A stretch of 64,000 nt of DNA from Amaranthus tricolor. Its lineage: Eukaryota; Streptophyta; Magnoliopsida; Caryophyllales; Amaranthaceae. Positions 12,101 through 23,958 of this stretch are shown one piece after another (the first letter of the stretch is position 1; every line of letters starts with the position of its first letter). The notes beneath the pieces were generated by a model that saw only the letters and a list, made by a program, of their open reading frames with translations, was not told the origin of the DNA and made no database searches. Position numbers and translations under genes: made by a program. The stretch lies in NCBI RefSeq assembly GCF_026212465.1, contig NC_080062.1:6443678-6507677 (forward strand), in the 5' to 3' direction.

Positions 12101-15100
12101 GGCACAGGGACAGTAGGATAAGAAACGCATCCCTGAAATGCAGTTTCGCACACTTCAAATTTTTTTGTCATGTGAATGTAAACTCCTGTAGTTGAGAAAA
12201 TTAGAGCCCCGGCATAAGCTGGAGTGAAAGTCTATACAAAGACTAAGCAAACACACCTCCACAAGTAGAAAATAATCATTTATATGTAAAAAGCTTCAGC
12301 AGAATAACATTTAAATTTAAAATACAATGCTTTAGATAACATATAATCTTTCATGAAAAAAAATATGAAGCATATCATATAAAAAAATAACAGCTAAAGC
12401 ATTAACTTCACATACCGTTACGGTGATTTGTCCTGAAAATATAAATAGGGCAATTATACTGTTGATCTCTCCAAATAATTTTCTTCGACCAGCAGCACTT
12501 GACGTTGTCATGGCAATAACAGAAACTTTCTGCCGTTGCAATCATAAGAAAAACAATATAATAAATTTCTAATCGAATGAGAATTTTTTTAGATAAGAAA
12601 AAAAACAAAGCATGACAATCAGCATGTCATAAGTAGATGAATTAAAGTTTTCTGGAGTGTCAAGCTGCACATTGCCCTACAGTAGATTGGAAAATACTTG
12701 TTCCTACTTCCTAGGTATTAAGTTAAAGTCTTATGCAATAGAAATGGAAATTTTCTAAAACAGAAAAAGCTTTAAAAAGCATCAAAAAGTTTCTTCTATT
12801 TTGCTTCCAAAGCTACATTACTTAAGTTCCAGAGAATCTTAGACTCCGACACGATGCATAAAAGATTTCAAGTTATTTTCCCTCTTACTTTCACTAGACA
12901 AACAGTAGAAGAGGCACTCAATAAGAAATATGAATCAACATATGACGAACATCAGGATCAGAACAAAAACCACATTTAAAGATCCATTTCATTTCCAAAT
13001 GCAACAAGAAACTATAAGCAAACATTTTTTAAAGCTATGTAGAGTTGAGTGCAAATGTATAAGCAAGTAGTATATCAAGATGAGACACTCAAATACGTTA
13101 ATCAATCATCAAGGCTCAATCTCAAACATGATTTTGTTCCAAAAGATGGAATTTCCAAGAGACATGTTATATTCCTTTATGCCCTAGTGATAGTAAGAGC
13201 TGTACTACTATGATGCAGAATGTAATTAGATAAAAGTTATAGTTGAAATAAACAATTGCAAATCATCTAACGCCTTATCCTTGACCAATGACCACAGCTC
13301 TATCATTAAAATTGGAAAAAGAAATAAGAGCAAGGACATTACTAAGGTGAGTCTGAATACAATGATAAAAGGCAACTGTTAAACCCGCCGATTTGTTTGG
13401 AGACCATAATGTCTTCCATACAATTTATATCAAATAACTAAAAATCAAATGGAAATGCATAAGACTATCAAATTACCATGAAACATATAGCTATTTACCT
13501 GAAAGTAAAAAAATGAGGAGACAACAGCACTGAGCCACAGAAATAGTGATACATAGATCAGATAGGATGAGGACAGTATAAGGGTAAGGCCATCAAACAT
13601 GACCCAAAGTTGAGGTTTTGTCGAAGAAGTAAACTTTGGAGAAGATTCAACAGGAGTTGATCTCATGTTCATATCTCCTCCATTTTGTTGATCATCCAGT
13701 TTACTATAAAGTATAAACAAGAAGAATGTCAAGATGTTAAAATTTGGCAAAAATTAATTGTTCAATTGAAAAAACACATTCTTAGCTGCTGTCTTATTCA
13801 TATACATCAACAACCAGAACCCAATCCAGCAAAAATATGTTCATGCTTACAGCTACACAGATTCACTGGCAACAGAACAGAGAAAATATATAGGACTCAC
13901 AAATCTCAATGCAAGTTCCTTTAAACTAGTTTTGCCTACAAAAATCTCCCGGTAACATGTTTTAGAAAATCTATGTACATTGTACATCATTCATAAATGT
14001 CTTCAATACACCTTAAAAAATAAAGCATATTCAGTGTGGAAGCCATTTATAGTGATGTAAATGAGTTTACTTTTCAACAAAGTTATCCACATACTTTGTA
14101 ACCATTTTATAATCCCTCTTCCCTGGTCTCCTTTGATTTATTGCTGATCTATTGGTAGTCAATACGGTCAAGCTTGAAGCAAAGAAGCTGAAGTTCTGGA
14201 GAAGAGAAAGAAAACATTGCAAAATATGTAACGAGCAATGAACATAATGCATTGAAAAGATGCTAAAAATTACCTATTTTATTTATTTACTTATTTATTT
14301 TAGTTCAATAAGAACCATAAGCATAATGCAAAACGTGGTCACAGTCACGGTATCAGTCGTGAAACCATTCACGCGGTTGTCTCACCTGTGCTTCAGTTGT
14401 GGTAAACTAATAAAAACCTTTACAATATGGTCGTGGACTCATGGTATAGTGATGGAAGACATATTTTGCACAACGGCCAAAAGGAAAAATGTAGATAAAT
14501 TTTGCTCCTAGGTCATGGGTACCATCTTCACATGACCTTACCACGTATTACAACTAATCTAGTCAGCATCCTCAATTTGCTACAGACAAATAATTTTGAA
14601 GATTTTGGTCACCAGTTTCCAACTTCCCACCATTTTTCTGTCAGCAAAACTACAAAATATTAGACAACCATAACAATTAAACTTCACATCTCACATTGTT
14701 CCTTCAATGATCACAATATTCAAATCAACTTATTACTCATTTCATATCTTCTCATAACATCAAACACCCAAATACTTATGCATCTCAATATGCAATCAAC
14801 TTGAATGTGATAATTGAACAAAACTTTACCCAAATAGGGTTGCCATTTCCCAGTCATTAAAGTTTAAGATACATACTCCTATTATCTAGTTTAGGCAAGC
14901 AACAGTTTCTCTGCAGCTGACAAAATGGATAGCACTATCAAATAGCAAATCAAAGATTTAACACAAGTTGTATCCCTTTCCCCAACTTATGCAATCAAGA
15001 CATCTCATATCCTGTGTTTATTCAAAGGGGAAGTGCTCTATAAACAGAAATTCTCAAACTAAAGGTTTGCCTTCTTAAAATTCAACAATGTTATTCTGTA

Positions 15101-17642
15101 ATACAAGTGACTCAATAAAGTAGAACAAAATAGATTTTTTTCCTTACATCATAGGAATTCCTTCCTCGGAAAGATGGGGTATGTCTTGACTGATTCCTTT
15201 AGAAGACTGTGCAGCTAATTCCATTAGAAAGGCTGCTATAAGAAGTAAAACTGAAAGCAACAGAGATCAACCGTGAGACAGAGAGAGGAACAATCTACCA
15301 CAATAAATGCAGACATAATAAGACTGATACATACAAGATCCCAGCCTAGCCATTCCTGTTGCAAACAATGACCCAAACAGCTGACCAAGTGTAGCACCGG
15401 CACCAATAAACCCAAAGAGTCTTGAACCTGACTGAATATACATCAGTGTCATATTCTCACTGAAGCCTGAAGGCAGCTAATATCTAGAGGATAGCAACTA
15501 ACCTCGCTATCCATAACATCGATTACTCTTGCCCATGTGGAAGAGATGGTAATCAAATTCAATAAAGCAATCTTCATCATTCCATAAAAATAGACACCAA
15601 AAATCAAATCAAAATCGTAAAACATGAGAAACTAGAACAGAATTCTAATGCACAATTTAGCCACTATCATACCCAAAGGTACAAGCCCATTCTCACGCAG
15701 ATGTAATACCATGAGTGGTTATCCCAACCCGACTGCATGACATTGGCATGATCACCATCAAGATTTTGATCGTGTCCTAGGGCTAAAGAGTTTGCACTTG
15801 AAACCTGTATGCCCAAAGGGAGACAATGAAAATCGTATCAAGTGAGAATCCCAAATATCATGCCAATTGCAATCCATGTGCGTTTTCTCATCGAAAAAGA
15901 TAATATTCTCACCTTCGCATTGGAGGCAGTAGATCCATTTGTCGAAGTATACCATAGAAAGAAAAACACAACAAGTGACAAGCTAAAAAATCTATGTATG
16001 AACACCAGAGCCTGAAATTACAAAACAAACATATGAATAATGGTTCATATGCAGCGACAAAACAAACTTAAAACTAATATTCACGAGAGAATAGCATGAA
16101 TTAAAAGCAAGCAACATGTTTCCATCAAAAATCAACAGTCTATAAAGTGTTCCAAAACCACCATTGATTTTTTCAATCACCAAATGACTCAAAAGAACCA
16201 CGCTTGTTTTATGACAGCTGTCATCAGGCTTGCAGATTGAACACTACTGCTAATATTGCAGCATAACTTTTTTACATCATTTCTTACGTGTTCAATTTTT
16301 GTTTTAGCACTTCTCAAACGAAAGCAGTAAATAAGTCGTCATAAAAAACTGACATCAATCCCTGAATGTAACAGCATACATAGCTAGAACTTCGACATAA
16401 CAAGAACACTGACAATATTAAATCTAAGGTCCAAGAGGTACCAACTGACGATCTACCATCTTCATTTATTTTTCGAACCCTGCGCCCCAACACCCCTATA
16501 TTTTCACTTATATTATGTTTGGAAGGAAAGGAAGGGGAGAGGAGGGAAGAGAAGGGGAAGGGAGGGTCTATTGTTGTCGTAGTGTAAAAATGCAGAAACT
16601 GTTGCGATTGCGGTAATGGAACGCTGATGTGATGTGGTTGTGTAATGCTTAAATATCTGTTTAAACCATAAGATATCCTTGATATGGACCAAAACGCGGT
16701 TTTTTTACATCCTAACAAGTTACAACGCAGGAAATATGTTTTCAATTATTTTGAAAACCTTTAAAAAGCAGCTGATGCAATGTGATGCAGCCTTGTTTTT
16801 ACGCTGTAATTGTTGTGTTTTCCTTCCACATCTTTCCTATGTTGGAAGGATTTATTTTGTTAAAATTGCGAAGAAGTTCCTTCTACAAATGAATGAAGAA
16901 GAAGAATCCATGTGAAAGACCATTGAAACTGATATATAGATTCATGTAGCTAACTTCGATCTTTTGGAGTCAAGGCTCGAACATTGTTGTTGTAACTTGT
17001 GAGTAGTAAAACTTTGATTTTCTTCATATTAAATGAACCGCTAGTCTAAACTGGACCAAACCAAGATATATTTCACCAATTATACAAACTTTTTCAGTTT
17101 GCTATAAGTAACACTTCAACTACCCAATGTAATGTCCATTCAAACAAAAACGCAAAACATCTAATTAATTTTTAAAAAACAACTCTAGAAGTAAATTACG
17201 ACTACAAACTTGCAAATGATGCAGTAATTAAGATGATAATAAAAATAAAGAAGAAGACGAAAATCAATACCCTGCCTTTGGATAAATTAGGCAATGAAAA
17301 AAGCAAAGTAGAAAGAGGAGCAGCAATCAATGTAAGAATCAGTGATCCAATAAAAAGTTCAGGAAGGTTTGATAACCCTAATGAAATCGCTCCTTCATCT
17401 CGCAATGGTAGTACCACAAAATATGCGCTTAAAATCTGTTCATCAACAATTCCAACAATGAAACAAAGTACAATTTAATCATCATACAATTGCGAAGAAA
17501 TTGAATGCATAATTAGTCTAAAATAAGAGAAATTGCTTACAAAAAAGAATGAAGCAGAAGAATGAAGAAGAACTGAGGTTTCGTGAGGTTTAACATTGAC
17601 CATTGACGACAAAATAGCATCCAATCGTGGTCGATTCACCAT
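9156..17642 (-). CDS. MFS / ADP,ATP-carrier-related membrane transporter (14 exons)
   Basis: Fourteen exons splice in frame to 544 residues: 17642-17541, 17435-17271, 16011-15913, 15804-15673, 15571-15503, 15431-15335, 15250-15148, 14187-14071, 13703-13499, 12529-12416, 10717-10586, 10475-10395, 10103-9987, 9257-9156. The protein is polytopic. Hydrophobic segments include ILSAYFVVLPLR, FIGSLILTLIAAPLSTLLF, LSLVVFFFLWY, IALLNLITIS, LFGFIGAGATLGQLFGSLFA and further C-terminal ones. The VLPLRDEGAISLGL and VMDSESGSRLFGFIGAGAT blocks recall a conserved plant family classed with MFS and bacterial-type ADP,ATP carriers. The substrate is unknown; a nucleotide carrier role is only a family-level guess. 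Two acceptors (14187 and 9257) were picked over nearby AGs because only they keep the frame; an extra small exon in the 14.2-15.1 kb intron cannot be excluded. No stop or frameshift is visible. Confidence 0.85.
10800..11148. mobile_element. MITE with GGGGTGTTTGG-type TIRs in transporter intron
   Basis: Starts GGGGTGTTTTGGCAATTGG and ends with the reverse complement of GGGGGTGTTTGGTACCTAGC, with GTTGGCTTTTTA-like subterminal repeats in inverted orientation. About 349 bp, no ORF, inside the 1.7-kb intron between the exons at 12416 and 10717. Target duplication unclear. Confidence 0.7.
11469..11790. mobile_element. hAT-like MITE with 8-bp target duplication
   Basis: Inverted ends TAGAGGTGGTCA and TGAGCACCTCTA enclose 322 bp rich in GGGTCGGGTC and GGGCCAGGTC strings. 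Flanks TTAAAGAC (11461-11468) and GTAAAGAC (11791-11798) match at 7 of 8 bases, an 8-bp duplication as hAT elements make. It lies in the same transporter intron as the previous MITE. Confidence 0.8.
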
Positions 17643-17924
17643 TTTTTTCTCTCGATTCCTATATTAATGGAGATTTTTACCTTAGAGGAGACTAATTTTG
17701 ATCTGGAATTGAAGTATTTTGGATTCAGTTTGTTTAACGATTAAACGATCAAGAGCTACTTTGTGTTGACTATTGAGTATCAACCAAACCAATGACAAAC
17801 TTAATCCCGATTATGAACGTCTCTTACAAATTTGCATTGAGCAAAATAACATTCAACTAGATTGCTATGTAATCTACTTAATACAAGGAAAAATTGGGTA
17901 GGATAATCTTAAATATTACCTAAT

Positions 17925-18195
17925 TACTATGAACAAATCTTTACTATTGATTATTTAGCACCTCTTTCTACATTTTAACCGGCTATTTTAAGTAATTATT
18001 AGCAGTACACTCACTTCTTCTTCTTCTTCCCATTTATGCTTTTTCGTTGTTCTAACTTTACTCCTCTTGAAGAGTAGGTACCTATAATAGCCGGTTAACA
18101 TGTAAAAGGGGTGTTGTCGGCAAATAATATATAAAGGTTAGATTATTTTAAAATAATCAATAGTAGAGATTATTCACAGCAGATGGACAATATAT
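17925..18195. mobile_element. MITE family M1, copy 1
   Basis: Imperfect terminal inverted repeats built on AATCTTTACTATTGATTATT (left) and AATAATCAATAGTAGAGATT (right). Internal blocks TTAACCGGCTATT and AATAGCCGGTTAACATGTAA also face each other. A diverged second copy is at 22780-23045. No ORF. Confidence 0.6.
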
Positions 18196-18589
18196 GAAAT
18201 TATTTTGGACAGATTTTCCTTTAAGAAATGAACTTGGTCTATTATTTTTATTGTGTGTCTTTAATTTTTTTAAAATATTTTGTCAATTACAATTTTTAAG
18301 TTTAATCGTTTTAAAGCTATAGCCTCAAAATTTTTTTTTTTTAGCAATTACAAATTTCAAATTACAAAAGTTGACATTGATATAACCAAGTCATTTTAAT
18401 CTAATAACTTATGCGCAAAATACTTGTCCACATTTTTTTTACTTTTGACCTTGATTGAACTCAGATATAACTAACTCAAATCCTAAGCCACACCCTTTAC
18501 AACCTTTTCACCTACCTCTCTAACAACTCATAACGCTCAACTAGCATCATAAGTTCACTCATAATGCTCCATCTACATCATGAGTACAC
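18196..18589. other. non-coding, copia 3' flank
   Basis: No gene. The stretch near 18500-18590 may hold part of the 3' LTR of the decayed copia element that follows, but I could not match it to the 5' LTR by eye. Confidence 0.3.
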
Positions 18590-18654
18590 AAGGCAAGCTC
18601 CACCTTGAGGTTGTGCACACCTCCACCCGTGAGCTCCCTCACACCGCCCCTAAG

Positions 18655-18951
18655 GGCCTATGCTAATGAATCCAGCATAGTAAAGAATCTACTAGGACTG
18701 TCAGACCATCCTATCTTCTTTACCTCTATCTTCATGTACGTGCATTCGGAATGAAACCTAACCACACTATGCTTCCCCCGAACATCAAGTACTTGATCAC
18801 TAAACACACAATCGTAGTACACAAAAGCCAACCAAGGTTGATCACAAAGAACCATCACCGAGATCAAGACATAATCAAACTCAGCAAACACAACCCAAGC
18901 TTCAACCGATGTAACAAAACACTTAATATCATTCCCGTACATAAGAAACAC
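18655..18951 (-). pseudogene. copia RNase H relic
   Basis: The 97-residue open frame resembles the end of a copia polyprotein with many changes. KCFVTSVEAWVVFAEFD corresponds to the KCVALSTTEAEYIA-type RNase H block, GKHSVVRFH to the RTKHIDVRYH-type block, and WSDSPSRFF to the DNPADMLTK-type ending. Normally invariant acidic residues (the E of TEAEY, the D of DVRYH) are lost, so it is inactive. Confidence 0.6.
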
Positions 18952-19518
18952 AACAGCTGATCCAAGAAAATCGTAGAGAGAACAAATCTCTATCTGTCAG
19001 TGCCCCCACCCAGGTTGAGTCACAAACCTACAAATGACACTTCTGGCATGCGCAAAACAAGTACACATCACAACATACTTCAAACCCCGAACCATAGACA
19101 TGTAGACCGACTAAGTCTCAAAATGAGGTGATGTAATTGAGCTAAGTAACACTACCAGTCCATACAATAGTTCTCACGCTCTGCTCATACGTAAAGCCAT
19201 AGCAAGCCACTGCGCCCGCTCACTATACTCTACTACGTGCTCATAAATTGGTGGTCCAAGTGACTCCACAAAATTGGCTACCAATCTTGCCAATCCCACA
19301 AGGTTCAATGCATAACCTACCACACTTATAGCAACCAAAACAACACTCCCTACAGCCAACCTATTAGACTTCTCGATAACACATATAGGCTTTTCTTGAA
19401 ACCCTTTAGATCGGCGGAATGTTTCCTATACTGACTCCTTTAAACTATCCACAGAGATAAAGATAGCACCAGAAATCACACTTAGAGAGATACCTGGGGT
19501 AGCATCAACACCATCAAT

Positions 19519-21381
19519 CTAGGGTCCAACAGAAATAGATGAGGAGTTAACCTCATACTCCACCTCAAACTCGGTACCACTATCACCATAACCACCAGCT
19601 GCTGCAAAATACACAACAACACACCAAAGCCCTAACAAGACTCTAAGTATGAGATAGCAAGATACCCTACTGAGCCACACCACACACATACTGGGCACCT
19701 CTAATCCCGTGTGTAAACCCCGACCGAACGAACTAATCCAGTATCTACTCAACAACCAAGTATCAGAGAGCATGCATAAGACTCTCCCTAACAAGGTCCA
19801 ATTTGCTATTCCTGTAACACCGTCCTGCAATGGTGTTATCTTATAGGTATGATGCCACAAAATACCTAAAACACAAAACATAACAAATCCACAAAAGGAA
19901 CTATCCAAATGTAGCCAACTAACCATCTTACCATACAAGTGATCATGAGCTTCAATGCTAAGCTCACACCCATGTTTAAACCCAAACACCCAATGCTTGT
20001 CTTCCTCAAGGTAGGCATCCTTGACACATGTAAGACGATTCACAATGGACAATTCCAGCCCTCTACTTTCAACCATATGACCATGCCTATCATAAATCGT
20101 CATCTCCTGGTGACAAGTAGAAGCACTAACAGCAGAACTAGGCAGCGTAACACCCTGAAAGACATACATGGATTTCACCTTGACACCCTTAAGTATCAAA
20201 TTCGAACCCTTAAAGACACTCACTTCCCCATTACTAAACTCACCCTTGAGCCCCAAATCATCTAAGGTCCCAAGCGATATCAAGTTCTTCTCCAGTGCAG
20301 GAACATGTCTCACCTTAGTCAAAGTAACCTTTCTCCCATCACTAGTTCGAAGTCTCATGGAACAAATACCTACTACTTCACATGGAGTACCGTTAGCAAT
20401 CGTAACTGAAGCCCCAAAACAAGACTCATAAGTATCAAACCAATTCCGACGAGGACTCATATGGAACGAACTACTAGAATCAATAATCCAGCTATCAACC
20501 AAATCACTAGACTCAACATAACTAATCAATGCTAAATGTTCCTCCAAATCATAGCTCTTGTTCTGTTTACTTTCGACTACTGTGGCTTGAGATTTATTCT
20601 TTAATTCTAGACATTTAGACCTAAAATGTCCTGGTTCCTGACAGTGATAACATATTATGGTCTTAGTGTTGCTAGACCCATCTCTACTATTACAAGTATC
20701 CGACCTAGCACCGTTACTATTGTTAGACTCCTTTTTCTTTCTAGAATTTCTACTTGACCTAACAACTAACCCGCTGCCATAATTCTCATTATCACCTGTC
20801 GCCTTTTGACGCAACTCCCCAGTATAAAGTGCTGCCTTCACTTCTTCTAGGGTCAACGAGTCTTTGCCAACCACAAAAGACTCCACAAAGTTCTCATAAC
20901 TATTCGGTAGAGAAACAAGCAATATTAACGCTGCATCCTCATCATCTATCTTAACTTCTAAATTACGCAAATCTAGTAAAATAGAATTAAGATTTTCTAG
21001 ATGATCCCTTAATGGCGTATCTGACTGCATCCTGAGGCTAAACAACCGTTGTTTTAGTAGTAATTTGTTGGTTAAAGATTTTGTCATGTATAGTGACTCC
21101 AATTTTAACCATAATTCTGCGGCCGTCTCCTGATCAGCAACCTCCGTGATGATATGATCATCAAGACTTAGTAAGATGGTAGAATGAGCCTTCTCTTCCA
21201 TCACTACTAACTGTTCATCAGTCCATCCGTTTTCAGATCCCGACGTAGACGCTGCACTCTTTGGGATCAATGAACGCCAAATCTGCAACTGCTTTAATAA
21301 CGCCTTCATCTTAATCTGCCATAGCCCAAAGCTATTCTTTTCATTAAATTTCTCAATCCTTATTGTAGAATCTCCTACCAT
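19519..21381 (-). CDS. Ty1/copia gag-protease polyprotein, truncated and divergent C-terminus
   Basis: Open frame of about 620 residues. The first ATG after the primer-binding site is at 21381 (MVGDSTIRIEKFNEKN). The N-terminal 200 residues are a copia gag (UBN2-type) domain; a CCHC zinc knuckle CYHCQEPGHFRSKC follows. The retropepsin region has WIIDSSSSFHMSP, where the usual DSGAS/DTGAS catalytic triplet reads DSSSS, so the essential Gly is replaced. Downstream, GHMVESRGLELSIVNRL and CELSIEAHDHLYGKM are recognisable but mutated pre-integrase and integrase zinc-finger sequence; the last 130 residues no longer align with integrase. The frame has stayed open although the enzyme is dead. Confidence 0.8.
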   Translation of the reverse strand: MVGDSTIRIEKFNEKNSFGLWQIKMKALLKQLQIWRSLIPKSAASTSGSENGWTDEQLVVMEEKAHSTILLSLDDHIITEVADQETAAELWLKLESLYMTKSLTNKLLLKQRLFSLRMQSDTPLRDHLENLNSILLDLRNLEVKIDDEDAALILLVSLPNSYENFVESFVVGKDSLTLEEVKAALYTGELRQKATGDNENYGSGLVVRSSRNSRKKKESNNSNGARSDTCNSRDGSSNTKTIICYHCQEPGHFRSKCLELKNKSQATVVESKQNKSYDLEEHLALISYVESSDLVDSWIIDSSSSFHMSPRRNWFDTYESCFGASVTIANGTPCEVVGICSMRLRTSDGRKVTLTKVRHVPALEKNLISLGTLDDLGLKGEFSNGEVSVFKGSNLILKGVKVKSMYVFQGVTLPSSAVSASTCHQEMTIYDRHGHMVESRGLELSIVNRLTCVKDAYLEEDKHWVFGFKHGCELSIEAHDHLYGKMVSWLHLDSSFCGFVMFCVLGILWHHTYKITPLQDGVTGIANWTLLGRVLCMLSDTWLLSRYWISSFGRGLHTGLEVPSMCVVWLSRVSCYLILRVLLGLWCVVVYFAAAGGYGDSGTEFEVEYEVNSSSISVGP

Positions 21382-21433
21382 TGTTTCCTTCAAAAACTCT
21401 TCCTAGGATTAAACCTGAGCTCTTGATGCCAAT

Positions 21434-21960
21434 TGTTGTACGACAGCGGAAGCAAAAATCAAAAACAATGATAAAACAATAAAGATTCAAACAAACAATA
21501 AAGAAAATCACACCGAGAAATTAACATGGTTCACTATCAACGTGATAGCTATATCCATCGGCATCGAGAATAAACTTTTCACTATAAACCGTGAGATTAC
21601 AAGATGAACATGAGAAACCACAACAATGGCTCTCCAAGCTTTTTCTCTCTTAGTTTTCCTCACTTTGTGTTATGCATTGCATCCTATCCTAATTCTAATT
21701 ATATGGGGCCTTTATATAGTATACCTCATAATAAAAAAAATTAGGGTTAAGAAAATACAAAAGAAACCGTCAAAGACTAAGAGTAACCAGCCAAAAACGT
21801 GCCAAGAAACCGTCATTACGCGAGCCGTGTAAAACTACGCAAGCTGCGAAATGAAGACGAAACGCACTCCGCGCCCCGCGGATTGGGGCAGCAGGTTCTC
21901 CGCGCCCCGCGGAGCTCCCTCTGTTCGAGTCACTATATTTCAACGTTAAGGGTCCCAAAA
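21434..21960 (-). repeat. 5' LTR of decayed copia element (outer edge approximate)
   Basis: On the minus strand it ends with GTCGTACAACA immediately before the primer-binding site. It has a TATATAAAGGCC promoter block near 21714 and two direct copies of CTCCGCGCCCCGCGGA (21868-21916), an unusually GC-rich palindromic motif in this AT-rich window. The outer boundary is uncertain. Confidence 0.55.
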
Positions 21961-22119
21961 GGGCCATGAATAAAGGTGTTTAAAATCAGATACTGAGTTG
22001 ATTTGAATATCATGATAGAAAAATATGGAGAAATTTTTGATGAGGGTGTGATACGTATACCAAGTCGTTTTTTCAATTGTATATATTATTGATTATTGAT
22101 TGATTGATGATTATTACTA

Positions 22120-23240
22120 ATGTGATCGGGCACCCTGTCTTACCAGTAACAAGTTAAATGTAATCCCCCAGGATTGAAACACTCAAAAAACGTGTATTAC
22201 TCCTTTTGTTCCTAACATATATTGCTATGCTTTTTTTTTGTCCATTTATTTTACTTTGTTACAATTTCTTTTTATAAAACTGTCTTCGCCATTTTTTAAT
22301 ATTTATTTACACATTTTATCTCTCGTCTAATATTATTTACATAATTCAAATAATTTATTATCTTTATTCTGATATTTATGCTATTGATGGTAACATGTTA
22401 TAACGAGGAAGTAGTACGTAAATGAATTTAATTTACAACTATAAAGATGTCTTCTTTGGTAGACAACAAAGTAATTAAATACAAAGGAACTAATGCAAAG
22501 GAGCTTGAGACCATCCACCTTGCGGGCAATTTTCCTTACCTGAGACTTGAATGTGTTATTTATTACCTATTTAATTAAGGGATCAAATATGCTAATAAAA
22601 TATGGAAGACTTTTATTAAATTCAATTTTATTTTATTGAGTTGATTAAATAGTTGTCAACACTTAATCGATGACCTTTAATTTAGTCGCAATTTTAAAGA
22701 AGAAAAACTGTTTACAATTTCATTTATTGTCCATTTGTTGTAAAATCCCTATTATTGATTAAATCTAAATAATTCAATTTTTATATATTATTTGCTGAAA
22801 AACATTTTAACCGAATACTGCAGGTACCTATTAGCTGTTACACTCAATTCTTCTCCCCCCTTATACTTCTTCGTTGGTCTTACTCTACTCCTCTTTAGTG
22901 GTAAGTATCTATAATAGCCGATTAAAATGTAGAAATGAGTGTTGTCAGCAAATAATATACAAAATTTGGATTGTTTAGAAATAATCAATAGTAAAAATTA
23001 TTCACAACAGATGAACAATAGATGAGATTATTCTGGACAAATTTTTTCTTTAAAATATTTGTTGTTTTGGTTGTCATGAATAATGTTATAAAGAATATTC
23101 AACGATGACAAATTAATATATACATGCCTACAACGATTGTTGGATACATTTTTATTGTTGATCACAAATTACAACTATCCTCAAAATACCGATTAGAGTT
23201 TTACGATTCAAAGTTGTAACAACTTATAACATTGATAGTG
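22120..23240. repeat. 3' flank duplicated with CYP81 copy (unit A)
   Basis: Resembles 27925-28845 plus 33950-34060. Shared blocks are GAGACCATCCACCTTGCGGG, CAAAGGAACTAATGCAAAGG, TTTAATTTAGTCGCAA, and TTGATCACAAATTACAAC near 23158. It lies downstream of the CYP81 pseudogene exactly as the other copy lies downstream of the intact gene, so the gene and its 3' flank were duplicated together. The part around 23165-23200 is the unoccupied counterpart of the MULE insertion site. Confidence 0.75.
22780..23045. mobile_element. MITE family M1, copy 2
   Basis: Diverged copy of 17925-18195: TTTTAACCGAATACTGCAGG, AATAGCCGATTAAAATGTAG, TGTTGTCAGCAAATAATAT and AAATAATCAATAGTAAAAAT align in the same order. 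It is present in the flank of the pseudogene copy only. Confidence 0.6.
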
Positions 23241-23289
23241 TCACATTTTGTACGTCAAAATATTATGTTACTATAGTGATATAGTGAGT

Positions 23290-23930
23290 AGGATGTGCAT
23301 GCGTTGGATTTTGATCATATGCAGCTAGACTTAAATTCAAACTCTATTTTTTTAATTGAATTTAAATTCAAATTTAGATTCATAGGATTTAGATGGAAAA
23401 TTTGGATCCAAACCCAAACCCTTACGATCTAACGAGTCTATGATTCATATTTAGGTCTAAATAATTTTTTTTTCTCAAAATGCTTTGAAAAATATATTAT
23501 ACAATTTCATCCTTTGTATAAAATTAATTTAAACATTTTCAACTACCAAAGATCTGCTAATACTTTATTCTAACTGAGCGACTAAATATATGAAACTTTC
23601 CAACATTCAAGTTCTTAAAACAAAATATTTGTCAAATCTTTTGATGTGTAAAGTATAAATACAATGACCACGTTTCAAATTACGTAAATTGATAAAGTTC
23701 CAAATCAAACAATTAAATACACATAATAACTAATATATAATTTTAAAAAAAAAGATGCAAAAAAGGTGTATGGATCATGGGTCGGAAAAGTGTGGACCCA
23801 AGTGCGGACCAGGACCCTAAGATTATGGACCCATTTAACCCAGATCCATAGGGTACAAACATAGGTGGATCTAGATCCTTAAATTAGGTATAAACCTTTA
23901 AAGTCCAATCCCGTGCCCATCCCTAATAGT
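23290..23930 (-). repeat. interspersed repeat family R1, copy 2
   Basis: Reverse-orientation relative of 2166-2645. It shares AATTGATAAAGTTCCAAATC, the CTTGAATGTTGGAAAG block (read on the minus strand) and ends with GGATCCAAACCCAAACCC / CCCGTGCCCATCCCTAA strings. No ORF. Confidence 0.5.
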
Positions 23931-23958
23931 TATTGATACATGATATACTATGCCTTGA

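Larger units (their letters stand above)
18590..21960 (-). mobile_element. decayed Ty1/copia retrotransposon
   Basis: Read on the minus strand it has a 5' LTR (about 21434-21960), a primer-binding-like site TTGGCATCAAGAGCTC, a gag-protease ORF, fragments resembling integrase, a relic of RNase H (18655-18951) and a CAAGGTGGAG polypurine-like tract near 18600. Most of the reverse transcriptase is missing or unrecognisable, so it cannot move on its own. Confidence 0.8.

Noticed and set aside
16314..16745. 143-codon ORF within the first large transporter intron
   Set aside because: It is intronic, composed of simple GGAAGGGGAGAGG-type sequence and a repeat related to 14330-14530, with no domain.
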